DNA of 64,000 nucleotides, taken from positions 2,218,501 through 2,282,500 of the forward strand of contig NC_079979.1 in the NCBI RefSeq assembly GCF_029852145.1, in the 5' to 3' direction. A program made the translations under genes and the position numbers. This DNA comes from Microplitis mediator. Lineage: Eukaryota > Arthropoda > Insecta > Hymenoptera > Braconidae. Numbering within the stretch: the stretch's first letter is position 1; every line of letters starts with the position of its first letter. This document shows, one piece after another, positions 11,236-22,375 of the stretch. The notes beneath the pieces were generated by a model that saw nothing but the letters and a program-made list of their open reading frames with translations, ran no database searches and was not told the origin of the DNA.

Positions 11236-12128
11236 TATGAAATGATTCATTATTGAGTGATTCCTCAGATCACTTTTATCCAGGAGACGTATTAAATTTT
11301 CACTGTGACTCAGTGAAAATACACTATTCCATGTTTATAAAGTAACTGAGTCCCAATTTTTTCTTCGTCGTAAAAAATGCGTACCCCTTTTTTTCCACCA
11401 AACTTAAAGGTCATTTTCATATTCACTCGGTTCAGAATTTTCTCACCATTTTTTACTTTCACATGACCACCTTCTGATCAATAGTTTCCAAGATATCGAT
11501 CCTCAAGAATTATTTCTTAAATATTCAAAAAATTCAAGTATTTAATTATACATCCATATATATCTATATATCTATCTATATTTCTTTTTATTTTTTTTCT
11601 CGGCCAGCCCATCGATAAAATATATAAACACATAAATAAATAAATATCTCCTCTTAAAGGACTACACACAAGCCTGGACATAAAAGATATCGGTTTACAG
11701 GGGAATAATATTTATGAGGGCCAAAGTCAAATTAGTGGCGTACTGCGTGCACCTTTTGATTAAGTATCTGTTAACTAAAGGTAATACTTAATAAAGTAAC
11801 CGTGATTTAGTGGGGTCTACTGATGTAAGGTGGTCTGATACACGAATAAACTTAGAAGCCGCTTCGCGGTCTCAACTCCGTTCACTCTGCAGACCAATAC
11901 GCCGATAAAAAATAAAATTTAAAAAAATTAAATACCAAGGACATAAACCAGAGGTTAAATAAGCGCTACGTTTTTTCATTTTATATATATATGTATATGT
12001 ATATATGTATTTAAATTATTTATGTCCTTAAGGATGAGCTAAAATTAAACTCTAGTTCAATGAATTTTTGCGTTTTCTTCGATTGGCTTTAGATCGCGAA
12101 ATTCGAGGTGGGAGAAAAGAGAGAGGGA
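11236..12128. other. Dispersed-repeat remnant and single-copy island
   Basis: 11,236-11,520 is palindromic and dispersed-repeat remnant (atCGATcctcaag near 11,495). 11,640-11,930 is GC-richer single-copy sequence; it has a short plus-strand ATG frame starting near 11,714 that ends at a GTAATA donor-like site, but nothing recognisable. 11,985-12,010 is an ATATGTATATG simple tract. Confidence 0.35.
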
Positions 12129-12307
12129 TCAGGGGCGAGGAAAAGGTGACTGATAATTTATGTTGATACTCGGATGTATCGCCACTGAGGCTGCATCGTC
12201 AATAACCTGATACTGGACACTGCCTTCTTCAGGATCCGAATATCCGATTGCAATTTGCGGGATCGTTTTTTTTGGGACAGTGGTGCTCAGGTTATAGTCG
12301 TGGATAT
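12129..12307 (-). CDS. Candidate coding exon (unrecognised protein)
   Basis: Read on the minus strand, a clean acceptor (ctttctaag, AG at 12,309-12,308) opens a 58-codon stop-free frame ending in TGA at 12,131-12,129. The frame starts by completing a split codon (2 nt) and contains IPQIAIGYSDPEEGSVQYQV in its middle. Codons are less AT-biased than in flanking DNA. An internal CAG|GTTATT at about 12,206 could be a donor, making the exon shorter. The product has an extracellular beta-strand flavour but matches no family I can name. The opposite strand is interrupted sooner. It sits between repeat arrays, as an exon in a repeat-filled intron would. Confidence 0.4.
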
Positions 12308-12329
12308 CTTAGAAAGCAGGAAAAATTAT

Positions 12330-13925
12330 GGAAAATTGTAAGAGAGAGAATTTGTAGAGCAAAAAATTTTAGATAGGGTAGGGGCTTAGATTTAAATTTG
12401 GGTCAGTAGAAAGAAAGTTATGACGGTATTAGTCAGTAGGGATCTGGGAAAATAGTGGAATTTTAGTATATTTGTAAGAAACTTAAAAACTACGGGAAAT
12501 TAGGAAAAATTGTTGGAAAGTAAATTGTGGAGCGGGAAATTTCCGATGGAAAACCTATACAAGAAATTGATTTTGAGAAATTGGAAGGGAAGTTATGACG
12601 ATTAGAAATTTGGAAAATAATCAAATTTTGAAAATCGATGGTACATTTTCGTGGAAATCTAGGAAACTATGAAAAATTAGGGAAAATTGTTAGGAAGTAA
12701 ATTGTAGAGCGGGAAATTTCCGATGGGAAACCCATACAAGAAATTAATTTTAAGAAATCGAAAGGGAAGTTATGAAGATTGGAAATTTGGAAAATAATCA
12801 AATTTTGAAAATCGATGCTACATTTTCGTGGAAATCTCGGAAACTATGAAAAATTAGGGAAAATTGTTAGAAAGTAAATTGTAGAGGGGGGAAATTCCGA
12901 TGGAAAACCCATACAAGAAATTGATTTTGAGAAATTGGAAGGGAAGTTATGACGATTGGAAATTTGGAAAATAATCAAATTTTGAAAATCGATGGTACAT
13001 TTTCGTGGAAATCTAGGAAACTATGAAAAATTAGGGAAAATTGATAGAAAGTAAATTGTAGAGCGGGAAAATTCCGGTGGAAAACCCATACAAGAAATTG
13101 ATTTTAAGAAATTGGAAGGGAAGATATGATGATTGGAATCTTGGAAGATAATCAAGTTTTGAAAATCGATGAGTTTTGGTACATTTTCGTGGAAATCTAG
13201 GAAACTATGGGAAATTAAGGAAAATAGTTGAAAAGCTAAGTTGTAGAACGGAAAATTTATGATCGAAATCACTTACTATATGATTTCGGAAAATTAGAAA
13301 AAGTAATTAGTAATTTGGGAAAATTTATGTTTTCCTAAAAATTTAGAAAACTCAGGAAAATTTGGAAAACTCGACAGGGAGTAAAGCTGTGGACCGGGAA
13401 ATTTCCGTTGGAAAATACATACAAGAAATTGATTCTAAGAAATTAGAAGGAAAGTTATGACGATTGGAAATTCGGAAAATGTCCAAGTTTTGGTAAATTT
13501 TCGTGAAAATCAAGGAAATTAAAGAAAATAGCCAAAGAGCACAGTTGTAGGACGGAAAATTTCTGATTGGAATTCCTCACTAAATATTGAATTAAGTGAA
13601 TTACAAGAAAATTTATTGATGCTCAAAAAATTTGAAAAATTGTAAACAGCGGGAATTTGATAGATTTTTATTGTTACCTTGAAAACTAATGAAAATTCGG
13701 AAAAATTGTAAAGAGATAAAATTGTAGCCCGGAAAATTTCCGATTCCCAACACATCTTAAAGATGACAATCACTCAATTAGTTTTCGAGTCACAGTCATT
13801 GAAATTTCACTAGAAGAAAATTATTGAGTAACATAAAATTGTAATTTTTTCAGTATCTATCGAACTTACGGAAAAGTCGAAGGAAATAATTTTTGTAGCT
13901 CGGAAAATTTTCTATCAGAAGTAGC
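12330..13925 (-). repeat. ~185-bp tandem array (minus orientation of GGAAATTT-GCTACAA core)
   Basis: At least eight copies. 'ttgtagagcgggaaatttcc' recurs near 12,525, 12,705, 12,880, 13,057, 13,240, 13,390 and 13,545, with 'gatggaaaacccatacaaga' following. Reversed, the core reads ggaaatttcccgctctacaa, the same theme as the array at 7.6-8.9 kb. Copies become more divergent to the right. The minus frames at 13,021-13,773 are by-products. Confidence 0.85.
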
Positions 13926-14160
13926 GGCGTGAAAATGACGTAACTGAAGTAGTTGTAAAGTTACAGGCGTTTGAATGATAATTATTAATTATGAGGATAA
14001 AATAGTTGAATTTGGTTGAGTAAACACTAAACACGATAGATTGAAATAGAATTTGCAAAGGCTAGTGTCAGAGAATGAATAAGGACAAAGTTATATAGAG
14101 CAGTGGAGTGAGACATAAAATAGGGGTTGGGGTGAGGGAGGGAGATGAGGGGGAGGGGTT

Positions 14161-14334
14161 ATGAAAGCTGCAAAGGGTAGTTTCCGGGTGTTCTTAAACC
14201 GCCTGGAGCGTGAGGGCACCCTTGCGCTAATTGATTTGTGTTCGTGCTTCAGTGACCTCTTGTCTCTTCTCGGTCTTACAGCTCACTGTTGTACTGTTGT
14301 ACCTCCTAAACAACCAACAGCTCATTTTGCTTGA
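14161..14334 (+). CDS. Small ORF in a GC-richer island (57 codons)
   Basis: ATG at 14,161 to TGA at 14,332-14,334. The frame starts MKAAKGSFRVFLNRLEREGT and continues Leu/Cys-rich. Base composition is much less AT-biased than in surrounding sequence. Within it, a pyrimidine tract ending in cttacag (14,274-14,280) could instead be a splice acceptor for a different frame running past 14,334. I cannot tell a genuine small protein, part of an exon or a chance frame apart. No family recognised. The preceding 60 bp are purine-rich (GGGGTGAGGGAGGGAGATG). Confidence 0.3.
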   Translation: MKAAKGSFRVFLNRLEREGTLALIDLCSCFSDLLSLLGLTAHCCTVVPPKQPTAHFA

Positions 14335-14535
14335 CCTCCCGCTAGTTGATTCTCTTTTACCTCGATTTACTAATCATAATACACAACTATTCTACACATT
14401 ATTATAACTACTTGTTAACTAGTATTAATAATTCAATGATTTTTTATTTTATTATTCATTTAGTAAGAATTTTGAGGTACAGAAATTTGTATGATCGATT
14501 TGTCGAAATTGGCACAGTTCATACATAACGATTTG
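14335..14535. other. AT-rich spacer
   Basis: AT-rich, no supported feature. The plus-strand frame at 14,346-14,528 looks accidental. Confidence 0.3.
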
Positions 14536-14537
14536 TA

Positions 14538-14956
14538 GGGGAGGGGGCAGGGGCAAAGTTGGCCCCTCAAAATTTTCTATACGTAAATAAATTTGTAAAT
14601 ATCACACAGGAAGCATGGGCCCAATTCTCACAGTGGCCACATTAAATCCATGGCTCTAAAGATTCTGAGTATAATTTGCCACAAAAAATTCAAGCCGTAT
14701 CATCCACCGATTGTTTTGATTTGCTTTTTCCTTTCCTTTGATTGTTGTCTTCTCCGTCATTTTAATCATCGTTTTAATATCAAATTCGAAATTTTTTGGA
14801 GGGTCCACTTTGCCCCTAATTTTCAATTTTAATGTACGCAGCATAATAAATTGGAAAAAAATATCAAGGGTCTAAAAAGAAGTAAACGCGTAAAAAAAAT
14901 TATTGACATTAACATAATTTTTTTTAAGGGGCCCACTTTGCCCCCCCCCCCTCTTG
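14538..14956. mobile_element. Short foldback element of family 'GGGG' (TA target)
   Basis: The left end starts GGGGAGGGGGCAGGGGCAAA and reaches GTTGGCCCC. The right end is ...ggggcccactttgccccccc...ctcttg, its inverse. Direct TA flanks at 14,536-14,537 and 14,957-14,958. About 420 bp with no coding capacity. A 9-12 nt C run (14,941-14,951) lies in the right TIR. The same terminal motif (GGGGCAAA...GGCCCC) bounds the larger elements at 22.4, 29.3 and 41.4 kb. Confidence 0.65.
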
Positions 14957-14959
14957 TAC

Positions 14960-15760
14960 ATTTAATGCATCAATATTTGTACCATCGATATATTGAAATT
15001 TCTGCATTTGATGTATCGAAATTTGTATAATCTATACATCGAAATTTCTACATTTGATGTATTGAAATTTGTATGAGCAATATATCGAAATTTCTACAAT
15101 TGATATATCGAAATTTCTACATTCGATGTATTGAAATTTCTACATTTGATGTATCGAAATTTGTACATTCGATACATCGAACTTCTTCATTTGATGCATC
15201 AATATTTGAATAATCGATATATTAAAATTTCTGCATTTAATGTAATGAAATTTTTACATTCGATGTATCGAAATTTGTATAATCAATATATCGAAATTTC
15301 TACAATTTATATATCGAAATTTTTACATACGATGAATCGAAATTTGTATAATCGATATATCGAAATTTCTACAATTGATATATCGAAATTTTTACATTCG
15401 ATACATCGAAATTTGTATAATCGATATATCGAAATTTCTACAATTGATATATCGAAATTTGTACATTCGATACATCAAAATTTTTACATTCGATACATCG
15501 AAATTTTAACATTCGATGTATCGAAATTTGTATAATCGATAAATCGAAATTTCTTCATTTGATGTATCGAAATTCGTACACTCGATATATTAAAATTCCT
15601 TCATTTAATGTATCGAAATTTCTACATTCGATGTATCGAAATTTGTATAATCGATATATCGAAATTTGTACACTCGATACATCAAAATTTGTACATTCAA
15701 TACATCGAAATTTTTACATTCGATAAATCTACATCTCGAACATAATAGTCGATACCATAA
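14960..15760. repeat. TCGAAATTT minisatellite
   Basis: Roughly 30-bp units of the form tatcgaaatttgtacattcga or ...tctacaattgata, alternating in dimers over 800 bp. The 134-codon plus frame at 15,131-15,535 is a repeat artefact (products like 'RNLYNRYIEIST'). Confidence 0.85.
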
Positions 15761-15853
15761 ATTAATATCGATGTATCGAATCTCAGTATCAATATCTCAA
15801 ATATAAAAATCGATTGATCGTGTTCTTGGAATATGAAATAAATTGTAATCTCG

Positions 15854-16297
15854 TCAAAAAATTGTAGATCGATCAATTGTAAAAAATCGATATTTTGAAT
15901 GCGAAAATCGATTTGTCAATAAAAAGTTTACGATTTTTCTTATTTTCTTATAAATAGTAAATTTGTGTAAAATAAAAGTGAGAAAAAATAATTTAATTGA
16001 TTTTAATTTGTCAGATTTTATTAAACAAATAAATAGCCCGCGTCGGGTTGATGGGCGACACCATGAACGAGAGGGGGCATCAATAAAATACATGAGTATA
16101 AAATAAAATCCATAACCAATATAGCAAAGCAAAGGAAAGGATAGCACAGCATAGCACAGAATTGCTGTAGTGTAGTGTATAATATGAGTATAGTGGTATT
16201 TAAAGCTTATATATAAGATTAAATGGCGCCTTAACCACCCATCAGGGGATCTTCTCATTATTTTCCATCCACTGGACTCTACTCCACTCGATTTCAT
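15854..16297 (-). CDS. Uncharacterised 147-codon ORF, doubtful
   Basis: ATG at 16,297 (minus) to a stop at 15,854. The N-terminal third (MKSSGVESSGWKIMRRSPDG) comes from a GC-richer single-copy island (16,020-16,320). The middle is hydrophobic and could form one or two membrane segments. The C-terminal third runs into AT-rich sequence with TCGAT motifs. It is the longest frame in the window not explained by a short tandem repeat. No family recognised, no promoter or poly(A) signal seen. It may be chance extension of a real exon or entirely accidental. Confidence 0.2.
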   Translation of the reverse strand: MKSSGVESSGWKIMRRSPDGWLRRHLILYISFKYHYTHIIHYTTAILCYAVLSFPLLCYIGYGFYFILMYFIDAPSRSWCRPSTRRGLFICLIKSDKLKSIKLFFLTFILHKFTIYKKIRKIVNFLLTNRFSHSKYRFFTIDRSTIF

Positions 16298-16299
16298 TC

Positions 16300-16540
16300 C
16301 GCGCTATACACACAACCCGGGTTTTAATATTATTATTAGTATATATTCCCATTTCATATGAAATCTATACGTTCGCATAAACATAAATTTAACTTTTACG
16401 ATCTGTACACTATGCAAATGCGTTCCAATCATTTCTCTTTCTCTTTCCCTTCCTCTTTCTTAACTAACCGATTTATTTATTTTCATTTTTTTTAATAATA
16501 ATCGTTTATTTATTGCAAAAATTAACTCTTTATAAACAAT
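16300..16540. other. AT-rich single-copy spacer
   Basis: Contains a pyrimidine-rich tract (catttctctttctctttccc, about 16,430-16,450) and a T run near 16,480. No gene seen. Confidence 0.35.
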
Positions 16541-17480
16541 TAAATAATTCGATTTATCGATTATTGAGCCGATAGATCGATTATTCAATTGATTTATTGA
16601 AAATGCAATCGATGCATCGATTATTGGATTAACTATCGATTATTCAATCGATTGAATCTCATTTAATCAATCTATCGATTGTCGAATCGACCTATCAATT
16701 ATTTAATCGATCTATTGATTATTAAATGGATCTATCGATAATTACATCGATCTATCGATTATTAAATCGATCTATCGATTATTAAATCGATCTATCGATT
16801 ATTAAATTGATCTACTAATTATTAAATCGATCTACGGATTGTTGAATCGATCTATCGATTATTAAATCGATCTATCGTTCGTTCAATTGGTCCATCGTTC
16901 GTTCAATTAATAACTCAATTATTTAATCGATCTATCGATTTTAAAATTCGATTAATCGATACTCTATTTTAAAACTTGCAGTTTAACAGATGATTGTAAT
17001 TTTTATCAATCAGTACATGAATTTCAAAATTGATCGATTTATTTCGATCATCAACATATCGATTCAAAATTTTGATAAATCGAAATAATGAAATCCTTTA
17101 TAATATCTCGATAAGTAAATAATTACTATTCGCAATTAGTGCATATTATCAAAAATCGATACATCGATTTATCGATCTCAGTACAGACAATATCGATTTG
17201 TTAAAAATCGAGACACTGAGTCTAAATGTCATCAATCTAATTAATCATTTAATCAAAACTTTTATCGGTATTCGACTTAAGAAATCGATTACCACAATCG
17301 ATAAATCGATTACAACAATTGGTATATCGATTGAAACTATCGGCGCATCAAATGTTTGAATTTTTTTATATAATCGACTATCATTTGCCAAATTACTCTC
17401 CTGATTTATTGATCTTCGATTTGATAAATCGATCCCCATATTCGATGTCTCGAAACTAGAGAATTCGATTTATCGATCTA
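16541..17480. repeat. TCGATCTATCGATTATTAAA satellite, decaying to the right
   Basis: A 20-bp unit TCGATCTATCGATTATTAAA repeats almost perfectly at about 16,730-16,880 and more loosely at 16,541-16,960. Scattered TCGAT palindromes continue to 17,480. ATCGAT is itself palindromic. Confidence 0.8.
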
Positions 17481-17524
17481 ATAATTGACATTTCGCAAAT
17501 CAACTTCCTCTTTTACCCACCACT

Positions 17525-17815
17525 GAACCGATTCGATATCTCGATTCTGTAATTCGATGTACCGATTCTCAATTCGATATCTCGATTCTGTAATTCGATG
17601 TACCGATTCTAGATTCGATATCTCGATTCCACAATTCGATCCATCGATTCTCGATTCGATATCATGATTATACAATTCGATGTATCGATTCTCGAATTTC
17701 GATTCGATATCTCGATTCTGCAATTCGATGTATCGATTCTGCAATTCGATATATCTATTCTCGATTCGATATCTCGATTCTGCAATTCGATGAATCGATT
17801 CTCGATTCGATTTTT
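17525..17815. repeat. TCGATATCTCGATTCTG minisatellite
   Basis: Units of roughly 40-47 bp combining ATTCGATATCTCGATTCTG and AATTCGATGTACCGATTCT. Frames on both strands (17,478-17,873) encode only repeat peptides (such as 'NRYIELQNRDIES'). The CGATATCTCGA core is the reverse complement of the end of the dispersed TCGAGATATCG repeat. Confidence 0.85.
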
Positions 17816-17963
17816 CCCAAACAAAAAACTTTCAACAAAAAATCTATCCCTATTTCACTGGACCATCGAATGAATTAAAAAAAAAATAAAAAAAAAAAAA
17901 AAACAAGACACCAGAAACGATCTCAAGTGCGTTAGACATTTCTCTAATTTTTTCATCGTGTTA

Positions 17964-18056
17964 ATGGCGTCACCCCACGCGGCCTCTACTAATGTAACAG
18001 TCCAACAGTCGTCTTGCAATCGCCTCGATTATCTTCTCGATCTGGACAACGTCGGG
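17964..18056 (+). CDS. Candidate short coding exon (strand uncertain)
   Basis: A GC-richer 100-bp island after an A-rich tract. On the plus strand an ATG (17,964) opens about 31 codons (MASPHAASTNVTVQQSS...) up to a GGGTAAAA donor-like site near 18,056. On the minus strand the same DNA is also open (VVQIEKIIEAIARRLLDCYI) behind a ttgtccag acceptor-like site. One of the two could be an exon, and nothing decides which. Not recognised. Confidence 0.22.
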
Positions 18057-18059
18057 TAA

Positions 18060-18480
18060 AATCGATGGCTTTATTTCTTATTTTTCTCAACCGTTTTTTT
18101 TCTCCATTCGGTCAAGAACGTCTTCCTTTTTTTTATCCTTTTCCATCTGCACTTTATATGTGTCGTGGATTATAAGTTATCCGATATTATGGGACGACAA
18201 TTGGACGTTCAAATAATACTTTCCTCTTTATATATTACATATACATATAAATATATTATATATTTTTTATTGCGAATTAACATTTGTCTCAAAACTAAAC
18301 GATGGCTACAATTACCTTTTTCTTATTATTATTATTTTTATTACAATAAGACCAGTATCGTATTATATACTTATTTATTATCAATAACAATAAGTATTTA
18401 TTCCATTTACTAAAAGATAAATTCCTCAGTACTTATTATAATTATGATAATTACCTTCAACTGAATTCATTTTTACGTCG
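18060..18480. other. AT-rich sequence
   Basis: T-rich and TA-rich DNA (ttattattattatttttatt near 18,323). No supported feature. Confidence 0.35.
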
Positions 18481-18830
18481 ATTTTTGTACTGGTCAAAAT
18501 TTAAAAATCGATAACTCTCGAACTAATTAATCGAAAATCTCGATTTTTATTCCTCAATGATGATCAGTTCTTTGACTATAATTTTCACTATAATCCAATC
18601 GATTTTCAATTTGTGGTTTTCGAGATATCGATTATGAACCATGACTACTTTTCGTAGATTTAAATCGATTTTCATCATTTTTCTTTGAAAAATTTATAAC
18701 TTTTCTACTTATCAATATTTAGGGTCTTGCTCATGCTCATTTCAAAGCTTAGACAGTTTTCTACAGTTTTTATTAACACTTTATTAAAATCCGATCTGCA
18801 CTTTTCGAGTTATCGCACTTTAAAATTTTA
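18481..18830 (+). repeat. Dispersed TCGAGATATCGA repeat, two copies
   Basis: Copy ends at about 18,619-18,632 (tttTCGAGATATCGATT) and about 18,805-18,818 (TTTTCGAGTTATCGC). Preceding blocks match the unit described at 1.1-1.6 kb. Confidence 0.7.
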
Positions 18831-20085
18831 ATTGGCGCCCAATTTCAATTTTTTTTTTTTTTATTTCTTCCGTAAATCTGGAACTAAATTTCATATTCAT
18901 TTATGACTTTAGCGGTTTGTTTTGAGTGTAACAGACTACCAAATTATGGAGTATGAAGTCTGAACCCCTGATAGTTTAGATATTATTCATAATTTTCAAA
19001 AATTGGCGCCCAATTCCCGAATCTCAGAATCGTGTTATCGACTAAATTATGATAGAAAATTTGTTTGGAGACAACAAAAATGAAGTGTTGGTGAGTGGGG
19101 GATGGGGGGGGGGGGTAGAGACTAGGTGGGGTAAAATGGTAAAAATAATGATGGAAGATTAAAAGCATGGAATTTAGTTTTGGATCGGATCTCAAACGGA
19201 TTAAATGCGAGATCTTACAACAACTACAACAAAAACGTCACCAACAGCAACAAGACCGGTTTTTTATTATCCTTCTATTTATTGGAAAGAAGATCGGATT
19301 ACAAAGTGATAAATTTTTATTGTCTCTGGCCGCATGACACGACATATTGACCCATCAATATTCCGGTTCTCGCGGAATCCAACCGTGAAAAAATAAAAAA
19401 CTTTAAATTCCGATGGTTAAAAATAAACAAATAAATAAATAAGTAGACAAAGAACGATTAGCTCGTAAAACAAATAAAAAATAAATAAAATAAGTAATCG
19501 TTGATTGAGACAGGGGTAGGTCACCCCAAAGATCTGGCATTTGTTTCGGGAAAAAAAATTTTCGCGCACTAATGGTCGCTATGGTCTAATGCCTCGCTAA
19601 GAAAAGTCTCTTCTGTTCCTACACTTTATCTTTTATCTCGAAACTTCCGGTCTATGTGTCTTGCTATTCCGTTAATGGGCACTCTTTTGTTGGTGACAAA
19701 TATCAAGTATTAATATATAACAGAATACACGCCCACTGGACATTGACTTTTTTTTAGCTGCACTGAAGATTCGATGATCGATATCTCGAAAAGATTTCAA
19801 CGGAAGTTGATCAAACACAAACGAAAGTTATAGCAGTGACTCTAATCTTTGAAATGAGACCTATAATGTCTCTAAAAATTAATAATTTCAAAAGTTGTAG
19901 ATTACCGAAATTCATCCAAATGTTCAAATTTCAAATTTCGTACGCGTAAATTTCTTCATCATCAAAAAAATTTCACTAATTTTCCAAATTTCCAATAATA
20001 TCTCAAGTTGCTAAAATCGCTCGAACAATAAAAAATTTTTAAAACTTGAATTATTTAAAAAATAAACAAAAGTCTATTCCTTCTA
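18831..20085. other. Mixed single-copy sequence with one G-rich tract
   Basis: 18,831-19,080 is AT-rich. 19,097-19,131 is a G-rich tract. 19,200-19,350 has CAA-rich sequence (caacaactacaac) open on the plus strand without an ATG. 19,490-19,760 is GC-richer single-copy sequence. 19,770-19,890 is an inverted copy of the dispersed repeat (GATATCTCGAAAA near 19,779). No gene is convincing. Confidence 0.35.
19097..19131 (+). other. G-rich tract, potential G-quadruplex
   Basis: GGGGGAT, then a run of 12 G, TAGAGACTA and GGTGGGG: at least four G3+ tracts within 35 nt on the plus strand. It is one of the few G-rich islands in an AT-rich window. Confidence 0.5.
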
Positions 20086-21440
20086 CACGGAAAGGAAATT
20101 ATGGGAACTTTTACTATGCATTATGAGAATAGTTCCGATAATGGTATAGGAATTGTACCCACACTATTATAGGGATGGTTCCTATGATATATGGGAATAG
20201 TTCCCGTACCATTATGGGAACCGTTCTCATAATGGTATGGGAACCATCCCCATAATGGTATGGGAAGTATTCCCATAACATATGGGAATGGCTCCCATCA
20301 TGACCTGGGAAGTATTCCCATACTATTATGGAAATGGTTCCCATAATATTAAAGGGATGGTTCCCATAATGATATGGGAATAGTTCCCATAATGGTATAG
20401 GAATTGTACCCACACTATTATAGGGATGGTTCCCATGATATATGGGAATGGATCCTATAATATATGGGAATGATTTCTATAATATATGGGAATGGTTCCC
20501 ATACTATTATGGAAATGGTTCCCATAATATTAAAGGGATGGTTCCCATAATGGCATGGGAATAGTTTCCTTAATGGTATGGGAATAGTTCCCATAGTGGT
20601 ATGGGAATAGTTCCCATAATGATATGGGAATAGTTCCCATAATGGAATAGGGATGGTTCCCATGATATATGGGAATGGTTCCTATAATATATGGGAATGG
20701 TTCCTATAATATATGGGAATGGTTCCTATAATATATGGGAATGGTTCCCATACTATTATGGAAATGGTTCCCATCATATTAAAGGGATGGTTCCCATAAT
20801 GGTATGGGAATAGTTCCCATAATGGTATAGGGATTGTACCCATACTATTATAGGGATGGTTCCCATGATATATGGGAATGGTTCCCATACTATTATGGAA
20901 ATGGTTCCCATCATATTAAAGGGATGGTTCCCATAATGGTATAGGGATTGTACCCATACTATTATAGGGATGGTTCCCATGATATATGAGAATAGTTCCC
21001 ATAATAGTACCGGAATTGTTCCTATATCATTATGGGAATAGTTCCTATAATATTATGGGAATGAGTCCAATAGCTTTATGGGAACCATTCCTATAACATT
21101 ATGGGAATAGTTCCCATACTATTATAAGATCCATTCGTATAATATTATGAGAATAGTTCCTCTAATTTGTGGGAGTGACTTCTGTAGAATATAGGGTTCA
21201 TTGCTATATATTATAGGAACAATTTCTATAAATTATTGGAACCATTCCTGTACTTATAGGAACCGTTCCTATTATATCATAAGTAGCGTTCTCATAATTA
21301 TAGGAACTGTTCCTATGATTATGGGAATCATTCCTATAATTTTAGGAACTGCTCCCACAATTTATGGTTTTAGTTCCTACGTTGGTATAGAAAAAATTTT
21401 ATAGAGTTATGAGAACCGTTTTCATAATTTTCTTTCCATG
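20086..21440. mobile_element. 'CAC' family inverted-repeat element filled by GGGAAC/GTTCCC minisatellite
   Basis: The left TIR begins CACGGAAAGGAAATTATGGG (20,086). The right TIR, reversed, begins CATGGAAAGAAAATTATG (21,440). TA lies directly outside each end (20,084-20,085; 21,441-21,442). The interior is almost entirely the array described separately, whose ATGGGAA-TTCCCAT motif is the sequence lying just inside the TIR. Non-autonomous. Confidence 0.75.
20100..21415. repeat. Palindromic minisatellite ATGGGAATAGTTCCCAT
   Basis: Dozens of copies of a roughly 24-bp unit (atgggaatagttcccataat plus ggt/atta). Each contains the inverted pair GGGAA-nnn-TTCCC. Units become divergent at the right edge (21,050-21,415). 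Higher-order blocks such as 'ggatggttcccatgatatat' are repeated. The minus frames at 20,114-20,980 encode only repeats (MGTIPIPLWELFPYHYGN) and are artefacts. Confidence 0.9.
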
Positions 21441-21442
21441 TA

Positions 21443-22108
21443 CTGACTATTTATTCAAAAAAATTTTTTCTGATCACTATAAATATCGCGTCTAAAAACT
21501 TCCATATATTTGTTACAAATAATTCATTCCCTAGATGAAAAGAAAAAAGAAATGAAAAGTTATGTCCAAGTATCGAAAAGTAATACAAGTAAAATGGTGA
21601 CAGAAAATTCCTATGTCAGTATTTAAACACGGCGTTAGACATGTTACATCTACAAACACATAATCTATTGCAATTACAATTACATTTACAATAACAATTA
21701 CACACTATTAACTCAGTCTACATATTTACGAATAGTTTTGAATCGCGGAATTCGTTGCGTTGGGTTTAGTCGCGGTCGTTGTCGGTAACAGATATGACTA
21801 ATATAATAAAACGAAATAAAATAAAATATGAGTTAAGAGTTTGTGTTAAAGCTAACCGACTAAGAAAGACATCTTAAAACAACCTATCTATAGATAGTTG
21901 TCTCTCCATTCTCCATTTCCATCTCATCTACTCTTACAACCCGATGTATTTCTGAATCCACAGAAAGTTGGCCGTCCGCCATCATTATGCACATGATAAT
22001 TAGAATGCGTTGGCGCGTGTCTCAATATATCTACACAGCTTTTCATAACCTGGTACATTCAAACCGACGTACGTCTCAGTACCAACAGTTTTAATGCTTT
22101 TACTGTTG

Positions 22109-22109
<1 letters not shown>
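21443..22109. other. Single-copy segment, no clear gene
   Basis: Includes an 'acaattacaattacatttac' simple stretch near 21,670 and GC-richer sequence at 21,740-22,100. I see no supported reading frame or RNA. Confidence 0.35.

Positions 22110-22142
<33 letters not shown>
22110..22142. repeat. Poly(T) tract (33 nt)
   Basis: An uninterrupted T run. It could be the reverse-strand poly(A) of an old retrotransposed insert, but I see no target duplication or source sequence beside it. Confidence 0.85.
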
Positions 22143-22375
22143 CGAATAGTTTAGTTTCTTGTGACGATATCGCGGTAATTATTGAAGATCGCTATATGAT
22201 GTTTGTGTTCGTTTCAAAGAGGGGAAAATTGGCTTCAATATTTTTAAAAAAGTTTTTGTAAAAGTTCGATGTGGTCTCGAGTCACAAATAATTTAAATTC
22301 AAATTTTTTTCGCGGGTAAATTTAATTCGCGGTTTGGATTTTTTGATAAATTTTGAATTATATTGAAAATAACTA

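Noticed and set aside
15131..15535. 134-codon ORF (plus strand)
   Set aside because: Lies entirely within the TCGAAATTT tandem repeat.
20114..20980. Minus-strand ORFs of 68-99 codons with MGTIPI repeats
   Set aside because: Products of the GGGAATAGTTCCC minisatellite; no independent coding signal.
20100..21415. Heat-shock-element or kB-like sites (GGGAAnnnTTCC)
   Set aside because: The GAA/TTC spacing is 3 nt rather than the 2 nt of heat-shock elements, and the motif occurs only as an amplified minisatellite inside a transposon.
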